A stretch of 64,000 nucleotides of DNA from NCBI GenBank assembly GCA_964416175.1, contig CAYQDF010000001.1:1-64000 (forward strand), read 5' to 3'. The notes beneath the pieces are model-generated. The model saw only the letters and a list, made by a program, of their open reading frames with translations, did no database searches and was not told where the DNA came from. The translations under genes and the position numbers were made by a program. Positions 17,044 through 25,139 of this stretch are shown here, piece by piece. Positions within the stretch are counted from its first letter, which is position 1; every line of letters begins with the position of its first letter. This stretch comes from CAYQDF01 sp964416175. GTDB taxonomy: Bacteria; Chloroflexota; Anaerolineae; Anaerolineales; UBA4823.

Positions 17044-18105
17044 TCAAGCGTAGATACGCGACCCCTGCAGAGAAAAACAATGCAGCCGCTCATGGATGAT
17101 CTTGAAGCGGACCTCCTCGCCGATGTGCAGGTCAGCCATCCCCGGGATGAGGCTCAACAAAGTCTGCTCGCCCGAACGGATGTGGATAACGGTCTGTACA
17201 CCGAGCGGCTCCGTCAGGATCACCTTTCCCGCGAACTTTCCCTCCAAGTCCGGGACGATGTCTTCCGGCCGGATGCCGATTAACAATTCGGAAGGCAGCT
17301 GTTTTCCATCAGGCACAGGCAGGTGGAGTTGGCTCTTTTCAATAAACAAGGTGCTGTCCTCCCGCCTGGATTTGAGGAGATTAATCCGCGGTGTTCCCAC
17401 CAGCTGGGCGACGAAGATCGTCGCCGGACGGTCGTAGATATCTTCGGGAGTGCCGATCTGAATAATCTTCCCGGCGTTCAGCACCACAATGCGGTCTGCC
17501 ATCGTCAGCGCTTCGATCTGATCGTGCGTTACAAAGAGGGTCGTGCTGCCGTGCACTTTCTGCAAGTGCTGGAGTTCTACGCGCAGTGCTTCCCGCAGCT
17601 TGGCATCCAGGTTCGAAAGCGGCTCGTCCATCAGGAAGATGCGCGGCTCTCGGACGATGGCCCGTCCGATCGACACACGCTGCATCTCGCCTCCCGAGAG
17701 GTGAGCCGTCTTCCGGTTCAGCAGATGGCTGATGCGCAGGGTTTCTGCCGCCTCCTCGACTCGCTTGCGAATCTGGTCTTCCGCGATACGCCGGCTCGGA
17801 GCACGCAGCGGGAAAGCCAGATTGTCGTATACGGACATGGTTGGGTAAAGGGAATATTGCTGGAATACGAAAGCGATATCCCGCTCCGCAGGCGGCAGGC
17901 CGTCGACCCGCTCTCCATCGAAGAGCACCGATCCTTCATCCTGCCGCTCCAGGCCAGCGATCACCCGCAGGGTGGTCGTCTTACCCGCGCCAGTTGGCCC
18001 GAGCAGCACGCAGAATTCTCCATCCTTCACGTCAAAGGAGACAGCATCCAGCGCCTTGACGCCAGGGAATTGCTTGCTTACCTTCTGCAGTTCTACATTA
18101 CTCAT
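17044..18105 (-). CDS. Sugar ABC importer ATP-binding subunit (UgpC/MsmK type), copy 2
   Basis: The 353-residue ATPase has Walker A GPTGAGKTT near residue 36, a Q-loop in FQQYSLYPTMSVYDNL, the signature LSGGEMQRVS, Walker B FLMDEPLSNLD and a switch His in VTHDQ. A C-terminal TOBE/OB-like region (about residues 240-350) identifies the MalK/UgpC class that energises CUT1 sugar importers. Walker A and signature differ slightly from the usual GPSGCGKST and LSGGQ. It follows a second, distinct ATPase gene, so the importer may use a heterodimer. The start codon is directly preceded by five heptamer repeats. Confidence 0.94.
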   Translation of the reverse strand: MSNVELQKVSKQFPGVKALDAVSFDVKDGEFCVLLGPTGAGKTTTLRVIAGLERQDEGSVLFDGERVDGLPPAERDIAFVFQQYSLYPTMSVYDNLAFPLRAPSRRIAEDQIRKRVEEAAETLRISHLLNRKTAHLSGGEMQRVSIGRAIVREPRIFLMDEPLSNLDAKLREALRVELQHLQKVHGSTTLFVTHDQIEALTMADRIVVLNAGKIIQIGTPEDIYDRPATIFVAQLVGTPRINLLKSRREDSTLFIEKSQLHLPVPDGKQLPSELLIGIRPEDIVPDLEGKFAGKVILTEPLGVQTVIHIRSGEQTLLSLIPGMADLHIGEEVRFKIIHERLHCFSLQGSRIYA

Positions 18106-18140
18106 GCTTTAGCCCTCAGCCTTCAGTCATCAGTCCTCAG
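18106..18140. repeat. Heptanucleotide tandem repeat before a start codon
   Basis: Five consecutive 7-base units (18106-18112, 18113-18119, 18120-18126, 18127-18133, 18134-18140) follow the plus-strand consensus YCYTCAG; the first is the most degenerate. On the coding (minus) strand they read CTGAGGR-like units that end exactly at the ATG of the ABC ATPase, and the GAGGG in the second unit could serve as its ribosome-binding site. Confidence 0.7.
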
Positions 18141-18167
18141 TTTTATAAAAGGATGACAGCATATTTT

Positions 18168-19262
18168 TCACGTTCGCTGACTGCTGATCGCTAATTCCGT
18201 CTTCGGGTTGAAAAACCGCACCATCTTTGGATCGATGGTGAAGTGTACGGTTTCGCCGATCGCATAATCTATCTGTCGGTCGGTGCGTATGTGGACGATC
18301 TCGGTGGTGTTCACGTTGACGTGCAGGACGGCGTATGCGCCCTGAAGTTCGGTGGCATAGACCTCTCCGGAGAGCTCGCCAGATGGTTCGAGATGAGCAG
18401 CTTCTGGACGAAAGCCAAGGATGATCTCGGGCTCACCCTGCAGGGCAGACTGGATCGCCGGCTGCCACTCTGCCAGGATGCGATACCTGTTTTCCGTCCC
18501 GGGGATGCGGGCTGTGCCATCCTCGTACACAGCGCTCACCAGGTTCATCCCTGGACTGCCGATGAACTTCGCCACGAACAGGTTTGCCGGGTCGTAGTAC
18601 ACCTCTGCAGGCGGTCCGACTTGCTGCACCACCGCTTCAGACATTACAACGATCCGGTCGCCCATCGCCATCGCTTCGATCTGGTCGTGGGTGACGTACA
18701 CCGTGGTGGCATGCTGGTCGATGTGCAGGCGCTTGATCTCGGCGCGCATGGTCTCGCGGAGATCGGCGTCGAGGGCACCCAGGGGTTCGTCCATCAGGAA
18801 TGCGGCAGGTCTGCGGACCAGGGCGCGCGCCAGGGCGATGCGCTGCTGGTCGCCCCCGGAAAGTTTCCCCGGTCTCTGGTCGAGCAGGTGCTCGATCCGC
18901 AGCAGGGCGGAGACTTCCTTCACACGCTGCTCGACCGTGTGCCGCGATTCTCCCTGGGCGCGCAAAGGAAAAGCGATGTTGTCGCGCGCCGAGATGTGCG
19001 GGTACAGCGCGTAGAATTGGAAGACGAACGCGATGTCGCGTTCGCTGGGATGCAGCCAGGTAACATCACGCCCGTCGAGCAGTATTTTCCCGCCCGTCAC
19101 GGTCTCCAATCCGGATATCATCCGCAGCGTTGTCGTCTTGCCGCAACCGGATGGGCCAAGCAGGACCACGAATTCGCCATCGTTGATGGTCAGGTCCATT
19201 GGCTTGACGGCGTGGAGTTCGCCGAATTTTTTTTCGACTTTTTGGAGTTCGATCTTTGCCAT
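18168..19262 (-). CDS. Sugar ABC importer ATP-binding subunit (UgpC/MalK type), copy 1
   Basis: The 364-residue protein has a canonical Walker A GPSGCGKTT near residue 36, Q-loop FQFYALYPHISARDN, signature LSGGDQQRIALARAL, Walker B FLMDEPLGALD, switch His in VTHDQIEAMAM and a TOBE-like C-terminus. The ATG at 19262 is one base from the stop of the upstream permease; the longer frame would overlap it. With the permeases and binding protein upstream it completes a CUT1-type sugar importer. The next gene encodes a second ATPase of the same class but clearly different sequence. Confidence 0.94.
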   Translation of the reverse strand: MAKIELQKVEKKFGELHAVKPMDLTINDGEFVVLLGPSGCGKTTTLRMISGLETVTGGKILLDGRDVTWLHPSERDIAFVFQFYALYPHISARDNIAFPLRAQGESRHTVEQRVKEVSALLRIEHLLDQRPGKLSGGDQQRIALARALVRRPAAFLMDEPLGALDADLRETMRAEIKRLHIDQHATTVYVTHDQIEAMAMGDRIVVMSEAVVQQVGPPAEVYYDPANLFVAKFIGSPGMNLVSAVYEDGTARIPGTENRYRILAEWQPAIQSALQGEPEIILGFRPEAAHLEPSGELSGEVYATELQGAYAVLHVNVNTTEIVHIRTDRQIDYAIGETVHFTIDPKMVRFFNPKTELAISSQRT

Positions 19263-19263
19263 A

Positions 19264-20268
19264 TTATTTCCGAACCGCTCCAAAGGTCACCCCACGGAGC
19301 AGGTAATTGCGCAAGGCGAAAGTGACGATCACAACCGGGATCAGAAAGCCAAGGCTGCCCGCGGCGATTGCCGTCCACTCGATGCCGCCGATCCCCAGCA
19401 TCGTGGCGATACTGGGCGGCGCTGTGCGGGCTTTCTCGCTGGTCAGCATCAGGGCAAAGGCGTATTCGTTCCAGGCGAAGATCAGGCAGAAGACGGTCGT
19501 GGCGGCGATCCCGGTCACCGCCTGCGGCAGGACGATCTTGAAGAATGCCTGCATGCGGGTGTAGCCATCCACCAGAGCAGCCTCCTCGTATTCGCGGGGG
19601 ATCTCATCAAAGAACCCTTTCATCAACCAGACCGCCAGCGAGAGGTTGAATACCGTGTACAAGATGATCATCCCCAGGTGGGTGTCGTGAAGTTTCAGCT
19701 GGGTGTACATCAGAAAGAGCGGGACGGTCACGACCACAGCTGGCAGCATGCGCGTGCTCAAGATGAAAAACAGCAGGTCTCCTTTGCCCTTGACGTTGTA
19801 GCGGCTGAACGCATAGGCAGAAAAGACCGCCAGGATGATCGATGCGATGGTCGACAGGCCGGCGATGATTAATGAGTTCCGCAACCGGAAGACGTAATCG
19901 CTGGGGCCGGTGATCTCCTGACCGGTGTTGAGCGCGATGCGATCGAACAGGCTGAGCTCCTCGCCCTCTGCAGCCTGCCGCAGCTGCTCCAGCCTGGCAG
20001 GGCTCGCCGCCGATCGTTCAGTCAGCAAGAAGACCAGTCCTTCGAGCGATGGCGTGAAGATCAGTTTTGGCGGGACACTGATGGCGTCGGGGCGGGTCTT
20101 GAATGCCGTCATGATCATGACAAACACCGGGATCAGCCCGACAATAGCCAGCACAATGACAATTAACGCCCGGATGTTGTTTAAAAGGCGGTAGCCCGGT
20201 GTGACCTTATCCACCCGGATGGCTTCAACGACCGGTTTGGTGGATCCGGTTTTAGCAAATTCAGCCAT
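19264..20268 (-). CDS. Sugar ABC importer permease, MalG type
   Basis: The 334-residue inner-membrane protein has about six hydrophobic segments. The EAA-type cytoplasmic loop is EYEEAALVDGYTRMQAFFKIVLPQA near residue 230, which docks on the ATPases. A soluble insert of about 60 residues (SAASPARLEQLRQAAEGEE region) between helices 1 and 2 is larger than in MalG. The ATG at 20268 follows GGAGGCGTGAAG; it begins two bases after the stop of the partner permease. Confidence 0.93.
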   Translation of the reverse strand: MAEFAKTGSTKPVVEAIRVDKVTPGYRLLNNIRALIVIVLAIVGLIPVFVMIMTAFKTRPDAISVPPKLIFTPSLEGLVFLLTERSAASPARLEQLRQAAEGEELSLFDRIALNTGQEITGPSDYVFRLRNSLIIAGLSTIASIILAVFSAYAFSRYNVKGKGDLLFFILSTRMLPAVVVTVPLFLMYTQLKLHDTHLGMIILYTVFNLSLAVWLMKGFFDEIPREYEEAALVDGYTRMQAFFKIVLPQAVTGIAATTVFCLIFAWNEYAFALMLTSEKARTAPPSIATMLGIGGIEWTAIAAGSLGFLIPVVIVTFALRNYLLRGVTFGAVRK

Positions 20269-20270
20269 CT

Positions 20271-21215
20271 TCACGCCTCCCCTCGCATCCGATTCAGGTA
20301 CAGAATGTAAAGGTTGCTCACAGCGATAATGATGATCAGGATGATGTATGCCAGGGCGCTGGACCGGCCCGTCTGCCATTGTCCGAGGAAGGCCTGGCGA
20401 TAGAGATTGACTGCGATCAGTTCCGTCTGGTCGCCCGGTCCTCCTCCCGTCATCCCCATCACCAGATCGAAGGATTTAAACGCCTCGATGGTGCGGAAGA
20501 GGATGGCGATCATCAGGAGCGGGGCCACTTGCGGGACGGTGATACGCCAGAATTGGAACCAGGAGCTTGCCCGGTCGATGGCAGCGGCTTCGTAGAGATA
20601 ATCAGGGATGGCTTTCAACCCAGAAAGCACCAAAAGCATGACAAAGGGCGTCCACATCCACACGTCGACCAGCACCACCGCCCACAGAGCCAGTCCCGGC
20701 ACAGGTTTTCGGGCAAAGCTGCTGGCCAGCATGTCCGGGCCCGCGATCGGGTTCGGGAAACCGATCAGATAGTTGAAGTACCCGAACGTGGGGTTGTACA
20801 TCAGCTTCCAGAACAACCCGACCACAACTGGCGAGATCATCATCGGGATCAGGATCAACGTCGTCACCAGCCCGCTCCCCCGGAACTTCTCTCTCAGGAG
20901 CATGGCCAGGCCAAAACCCAGGACCGTTTGCAGGCCGACTGAGATCAGGGCATATCTGCCGCTGGTGGCAAAATACTTCCACATCCGCTGATCGTTGAGC
21001 AGATCCGCGAAGTTCTTCAGCCCCACCCACACAGGCGCCTTGTGCGCGATGGCAGAGTAATCTGTGAAGCTGAGGTAAAGGCTGTAGATCAGCGGAAAGA
21101 CGTTCATCACGATCAACAAAATTAGTGACGGCCAGATGAACAGGTTGATGATCGCCCGGTCGCTGAGGTGGCGCTGGCGCGTGCCTGAGCGTGTAGTAAG
21201 GCTGGTGGCGCTCAA
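20271..21215 (-). CDS. Sugar ABC importer permease, MalF/UgpA type
   Basis: The 314-residue inner-membrane permease has six predicted helices starting with LFIWPSLILLIVMNVFPLIYSLYLS. Its EAA loop YLYEAAAIDRASSWFQFWRITVPQ is near residue 220. MTGGGP close to the C-terminus is typical of CUT1 permeases. It pairs with the MalG-type permease encoded immediately downstream. A perfect 13-bp hairpin separates it from the binding-protein gene upstream, which would lower its expression relative to the binding protein. Confidence 0.94.
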   Translation of the reverse strand: MSATSLTTRSGTRQRHLSDRAIINLFIWPSLILLIVMNVFPLIYSLYLSFTDYSAIAHKAPVWVGLKNFADLLNDQRMWKYFATSGRYALISVGLQTVLGFGLAMLLREKFRGSGLVTTLILIPMMISPVVVGLFWKLMYNPTFGYFNYLIGFPNPIAGPDMLASSFARKPVPGLALWAVVLVDVWMWTPFVMLLVLSGLKAIPDYLYEAAAIDRASSWFQFWRITVPQVAPLLMIAILFRTIEAFKSFDLVMGMTGGGPGDQTELIAVNLYRQAFLGQWQTGRSSALAYIILIIIIAVSNLYILYLNRMRGEA

Positions 21216-21260
21216 ATATCACCTCCGAGAATAATCCCTTATAGAATAAATCCTGGTGGT

Positions 21261-21290
21261 TTGGGGAGGCGGGTTCCCCCGCCTCCCCAA
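21261..21290. terminator. Strong hairpin between binding-protein and permease genes
   Basis: TTGGGGAGGCGGG (21261-21273) and CCCGCCTCCCCAA (21278-21290) are a perfect 13-bp stem with a four-base TTCC loop. It lies just after the solute-binding-protein stop on the minus strand. Such hairpins in ABC operons usually stabilise the upstream transcript or partly terminate, giving more binding protein than permease. Confidence 0.8.
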
Positions 21291-21317
21291 CGTGTCTTGC
21301 ATTTCGAGAATGAAAGG

Positions 21318-22754
21318 TTATTTGAGGAAACCAGATTCCCTGAGGATGGCGTCGTGCTCTTCAGCGATGGTGTTCATCACTTCCTCAGCGGTTCCCTCGC
21401 CGCCGACGACAAAGGCGCTGAACTCGCGCTGCGTCACTTCCAGCAACTGCCCGTAGACCGGGATGTTCCAGAAGTCCTTGACGAATCCCATGGTCGTGGC
21501 AAACGCCGGATTGAAGGGCGTCGCATTCAAGAAAGCGTCCGAGGCAAGGACATTCGTGTTGCAGGTGTAGCCGCCAAGCTCAGCCCAGAATGCCTGGACA
21601 TCTTCCTGTGCAAACCACTCGATGAAATCCATGGCCGCCTGCTGCCGCTCGGGGCTGATGTAGGCGACGATGCTCATCCCCTGTCCACCCAGGGCGGCGT
21701 GCTGAGCGCCAGTTGGTCCAGCCGGGTTGGGGAAGAAACCAACCTTGTCGAAGAAATTGGGGTTGGTCCCCTGATTGACGAGGGCGGGGAAGAAGGCGAA
21801 GTAGTTCATCGCCATGACGGCCTGGCCGCTGATTAATGCGTCGTTGGTCTCTGTGAAGAAGGCATTGCTCCCGCCGGGCCACTGGCAGCATTCATACAGT
21901 TCGCGATAGAACTGCAACGAGTCGATATTCTCCTGCGAGTTCACCACACCCATGACCTCGTTGGTGGCAGGATCTTTCCAGTCGCCGCCCCAGCTGAACA
22001 TGGTGTTCTCGACGCCCATGGTGATCGCATCGTAATCCTTCTGGGTGTAGATGGCGACGCCATACAGGCCTTCATCCGGGCGGGTGAAGAACTCCGCGAT
22101 GTCCTTGAGCTGATCGTAATTCTCTGGGACTGCCAGGTCGTAGCCGTAGGCTTCCTTGAAGGCAGCCTGTTCCTCGGGATCCTCGAAGAGGTCCTTGCGG
22201 TAAGCCCAGCCATCGGCATCGCCTTCGGTCGGATAAGCCCAGTACTCGCCAGAGCCAGTCGGGTACTCTCCGTAGTATGTCAGGGTGGCTTCGGTGACGG
22301 TGTCCTTGATGCCCGTGCTGGTCAGGAAATCGGTCATGTTGACGTACCAGCCAGAGGTCGCGCCCTGGCCCAGCCACTGGCTGTCGCCGACCACCATGTC
22401 CCAGGCATCGCCCTGAGCGGCCATCTCGGTCGAAAAGCGATCGTAGAATGATCCCCACGGCTCCTGGACGACGGTCACTTTGATGCCGGTCTCCTCTTCA
22501 TAGCGGTTGGCGACCTGCTGCAGGTAGTTGGCCGGGTCCCACTGCGCCCAAAGGATGTTAAGCTCGGTGACTGCCGGCCCTTCCTCGGGAGGGGCTTCAG
22601 TTTCCTCGGCTGGAGGGGCCTCGGTCTCCTCGGCTGGAGGGGCTTCGGTCTCTTCGGCCGGCGGCGCTTCGGTGGTTGCGGGCGCAGCAGGTGCGCAGGC
22701 AGCCAGCACAAGGGTCAGGATCACGATAGTTACCAGCAGTGCTTTTTTCATCAT
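21318..22754 (-). CDS. Sugar-binding lipoprotein of ABC importer (MalE/UgpB type)
   Basis: The 478-residue family-1 extracellular solute-binding protein has a lipoprotein signal peptide: MMKK, a hydrophobic stretch, and lipobox LAAC with Cys20 as the lipidated residue. A linker of EAPPAEET octads (residues 29-59, three perfect units and a partial) follows, then a two-lobed binding domain rich in Trp (QWDPANYLQQVANRYEEETGIKVTVV at its start). Glu/Pro-rich linkers of this type are frequent in Chloroflexota lipoproteins. GAAGGAGAAG precedes the start. It delivers the carbohydrate to the permeases encoded downstream; the ligand is not predictable. Confidence 0.94.
   Translation of the reverse strand: MMKKALLVTIVILTLVLAACAPAAPATTEAPPAEETEAPPAEETEAPPAEETEAPPEEGPAVTELNILWAQWDPANYLQQVANRYEEETGIKVTVVQEPWGSFYDRFSTEMAAQGDAWDMVVGDSQWLGQGATSGWYVNMTDFLTSTGIKDTVTEATLTYYGEYPTGSGEYWAYPTEGDADGWAYRKDLFEDPEEQAAFKEAYGYDLAVPENYDQLKDIAEFFTRPDEGLYGVAIYTQKDYDAITMGVENTMFSWGGDWKDPATNEVMGVVNSQENIDSLQFYRELYECCQWPGGSNAFFTETNDALISGQAVMAMNYFAFFPALVNQGTNPNFFDKVGFFPNPAGPTGAQHAALGGQGMSIVAYISPERQQAAMDFIEWFAQEDVQAFWAELGGYTCNTNVLASDAFLNATPFNPAFATTMGFVKDFWNIPVYGQLLEVTQREFSAFVVGGEGTAEEVMNTIAEEHDAILRESGFLK
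22578..22670 (-). repeat. 24-bp tandem repeat coding lipoprotein linker
   Basis: Three and a half in-frame copies of a 24-bp unit encode the octad EAPPAEET just after the lipobox. The copies are nearly identical at DNA level, so unit number could vary by slippage without breaking the frame. Confidence 0.8.
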
Positions 22755-22933
22755 TGGTGTCTTCTCCTTCTATCAATTGATGTAAGGTTTGGTCGGATCA
22801 ACTTCTTCTGCAGATCAAATGGTTTCTTTATCTTTAGCCTCACCTCCTTCTCATCGTCTCCTGGTTTATTATTCGAGAACAGCGGGCAACATGGATCAAG
22901 GGCATCCGTGAATTCGACCCGCCTCATCCTCAC

Positions 22934-24232
22934 TTACCCGGCGATGGTGAAGACCCCCGGGTTTGTCTGCGGCAGTTTGACTGGTTCCGCCAGGATAACC
23001 TGGAATACACGCGCCACGCCGCCCATCACGCAGGCGTCGAGGCCATGCTGGGTGATGACAACTCTGGTGGCCCGGCGGATCCAGCGGAGAGCCCTGCGTT
23101 CGAGCTCATACTCGACGACCGGCATCAGGAATTCGGACGCCAGACTCAGCGAGCCACCGAAAACGACCAGCTCCGGATTCAGCGCATTGACAAGGGAAGC
23201 TATCCCAATTCCAAGGTGGTGCCCGACCGTTTCAAGTGCTTCCAGGGACAGCCGGTCGCCGGCTTGTGCCGCTTCTACCACCAAGGGCACCGTGATGGCG
23301 GCGGGGTTGCCGCCGGACAGGTCGTCCACCAGACTCTTTCTGCCCTGCCCGATACCCCGGCGAATCAACCGGAACAGCGCCCGCTGGCTGACCTGGGTCT
23401 CCCAACAGCCCCGGTTCCCACAATTACACAGCTCCCCGTCCGGGTCCATGGTCATGTGGCCGAATTCGGCGCCTATTCCGGTAACGCCGTTGTACATCTG
23501 ACCACCGTGGACGATCCCCCCGCCCAACCCAACGCTCGCCGTGATATACAGGATCTCGCTGTAACCCTGGGCGGCGCCAAAATAATGCTCCCCCAGCGCT
23601 GCCAGATTGGCCTCGTTATCGACCATCACCGGCGAATCGGTGATTTCCTGCACCATGGAACGCAGCGGGACGTTCTCCCACCTCAGGTTCGGCGCAAACA
23701 GCAGCGTGCCGCTGGTTTGATCGACCAAACCGTGCAGCCCGACTGCTACCCCCAGGAGGGTGTGGCAGGACTGGCAACCGAAATCCATCGCCTGGCGCAA
23801 AAGGGCCAGCAGCCGTTCAATGATGCGCTGCTGGCCCATATCTGGATCGATGGTTTCTTTCTGGCGCCAGATAATTTCGGGGGCAAAATTGGTGCAGATC
23901 ACCAGGAGGAAATCGACCCCGATCTCGGCGCTGATAATATAGCCGGCCTCCGGATTCAGGGTCAAGAGCATCGCCAGCCGGCCTGCGCTCCGTCCCCCGG
24001 GGGCTTCGTAACCGACCTCGCGTACGAACTGGCGCTCAATCAATTCGCGCACCAGGCTGGAGACCGTGGTCTTGTTCAATCCGGTCATTTCTGCCAGCGA
24101 GGCGCGCGAGATAGGGGCATGTTCACGCAGGTGATGCATAATCACAGAGAGATTGATCTGGCGGACTAACGCCTGGTCTCCCGTGCGGAAACGATATTGT
24201 CCTGAGCGGTTATCCCCTGCTTTGTTGTCCAT
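22934..24232 (-). CDS. ROK-family transcriptional regulator (XylR/NagC type)
   Basis: The 432-residue protein has an N-terminal winged helix-turn-helix (ISRASLAEMTGLNKTTVSSLVRELIERQFV near residues 40-70) and a C-terminal ROK sugar-kinase-like domain. The ROK zinc motif CNCGNRGCWETQVS is present near residue 300, with GLGGGIVHGGQMYNG before it. It is the first gene of the minus-strand sugar cluster and probably represses the ABC importer and xylAB genes, lifting on sugar binding. An almost perfect sigma-70 promoter with an overlapping palindrome lies upstream, consistent with autoregulation. The nearest familiar function is XylR. Confidence 0.93.
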   Translation of the reverse strand: MDNKAGDNRSGQYRFRTGDQALVRQINLSVIMHHLREHAPISRASLAEMTGLNKTTVSSLVRELIERQFVREVGYEAPGGRSAGRLAMLLTLNPEAGYIISAEIGVDFLLVICTNFAPEIIWRQKETIDPDMGQQRIIERLLALLRQAMDFGCQSCHTLLGVAVGLHGLVDQTSGTLLFAPNLRWENVPLRSMVQEITDSPVMVDNEANLAALGEHYFGAAQGYSEILYITASVGLGGGIVHGGQMYNGVTGIGAEFGHMTMDPDGELCNCGNRGCWETQVSQRALFRLIRRGIGQGRKSLVDDLSGGNPAAITVPLVVEAAQAGDRLSLEALETVGHHLGIGIASLVNALNPELVVFGGSLSLASEFLMPVVEYELERRALRWIRRATRVVITQHGLDACVMGGVARVFQVILAEPVKLPQTNPGVFTIAG

Positions 24233-24338
24233 TCAACTCCGATCCAACGATCGTAGAATGACTTCACCGGCCATGCCGGATGCAATGATTCAGGACCTGC
24301 GTCTACATTATAAAAACCAGCCCGCTGCTTCCCCCCAA

Positions 24339-24367
24339 TTAATTTGTTGTACCAACCAACTAAATTA
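24339..24367. promoter_or_regulatory. Putative ROK/XylR operator
   Basis: AATTTGTTG (24341-24349) faces CAAC then TAAATT (24357-24366), an imperfect AT-rich palindrome that overlaps the -10 box of the ROK gene promoter and its probable transcription start. The half-site resembles the Bacillus XylR operator (GTTTGTT..AACAAAC), recalled from the literature. This position would block RNA polymerase. Confidence 0.6.
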
Positions 24368-24391
24368 TAGCAGGAATCCATGGCTTGTCAA
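24364..24391 (-). promoter_or_regulatory. Near-consensus sigma-70 promoter of the ROK regulator
   Basis: On the minus strand TTGACA (24386-24391) is followed after 16 bases by TATAAT (24364-24369), both perfect consensus. Upstream, at 24401-24420, a 10-base unit with a six-base A-tract is repeated twice in tandem, placing two A-tracts one helical turn apart like an UP element. The leader to the ATG at 24232 is about 125 bases. Confidence 0.8.
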
Positions 24392-24400
24392 TGACCCTCA

Positions 24401-24420
24401 ATATTTTTTAATATTTTTTA
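24401..24420. repeat. Tandem A-tract decamer, UP-element-like
   Basis: The unit ATATTTTTTA occurs twice in perfect tandem. It lies 10-29 bases upstream of the -35 box on the minus strand and downstream of the corrinoid-protein gene. It may bend DNA or contact the polymerase alpha subunit. Confidence 0.6.
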
Positions 24421-24483
24421 AGGCGTTATCGGTCTTTGGAAGGTCGGGGGTCTTCTCGAAAATTAACTGGTATCGTTTCACTT

Positions 24484-25119
24484 TTATCGAATCAAAGTCT
24501 TCGCCAGATAAACCGCCTTACTGGCGTCAGCCGCGTACCCATCGGCGCCAATTCGCCGGGCAAAATCCTCCGTCACGGGTGCACCACCCACAATCACCTT
24601 CACTACCTTATCCGGTACGGTCGTGTGAATCGCCTCAACCGCAACCCGCATGTTCTGCATGGTGGTGGTCAGGAGAGCTGAGATCCCTACGAGATCCGGG
24701 TTATGTTCCTGGATAGCCGCGAGATACTCTTCCGGCGCGACATCGACTCCCAAATCTATTACTTCGAAACCCGCCCCCTCGAGCATCATGCAGACCAGAT
24801 TCTTACCAATATCGTGGATGTCTCCCTTGATTGTCCCGACAATCACCCTGCCAAGCGGTTTTACTTTCGCTAAGACCAGGGCGGGTTTCAGGATCTCCAA
24901 TCCGGCCTGCATGGCGCGCGCAGCTATTAACATGTCAGGGATATAACAGCTCCCCTCCTCGAACCGCTCCCCGATTTCTTTCATCGCTGCGATCATGCCT
25001 TCATTCAATATCGTCCCCGGGTCAAGGGATTCGGCCAATGCCTGCCTGACTTGATCCTGGACCAGAGTGTAGTTGCCCGCGAGAATGCTGGCGTAGATCT
25101 GATTCATTATCCGGCTCAT
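24484..25119 (-). CDS. Corrinoid protein of a methyltransferase system (MtbC/MttC type)
   Basis: The 211-residue protein has an N-terminal helical cap (residues 1-85, with SLDPGTILNEGMIAAMKEIGERFEEG) and a cobalamin-binding Rossmann domain. The motif GDIHDIGKN gives Asp100, His102 and Gly105, the DxHxxG whose histidine coordinates cobalt; SALLTTTM and VGGAPV complete the B12 site. It shuttles a methyl group between a substrate methyltransferase and an acceptor. The ATG at 25119 is preferred since AGGAG lies ten bases ahead but only one base from the ATG at 25128. It is 20 bases after the UroD-superfamily gene, its likely partner. No reductive activase is in the window. Confidence 0.93.
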   Translation of the reverse strand: MSRIMNQIYASILAGNYTLVQDQVRQALAESLDPGTILNEGMIAAMKEIGERFEEGSCYIPDMLIAARAMQAGLEILKPALVLAKVKPLGRVIVGTIKGDIHDIGKNLVCMMLEGAGFEVIDLGVDVAPEEYLAAIQEHNPDLVGISALLTTTMQNMRVAVEAIHTTVPDKVVKVIVGGAPVTEDFARRIGADGYAADASKAVYLAKTLIR

Positions 25120-25139
25120 GTGATCCATGCTCCTGCCTA

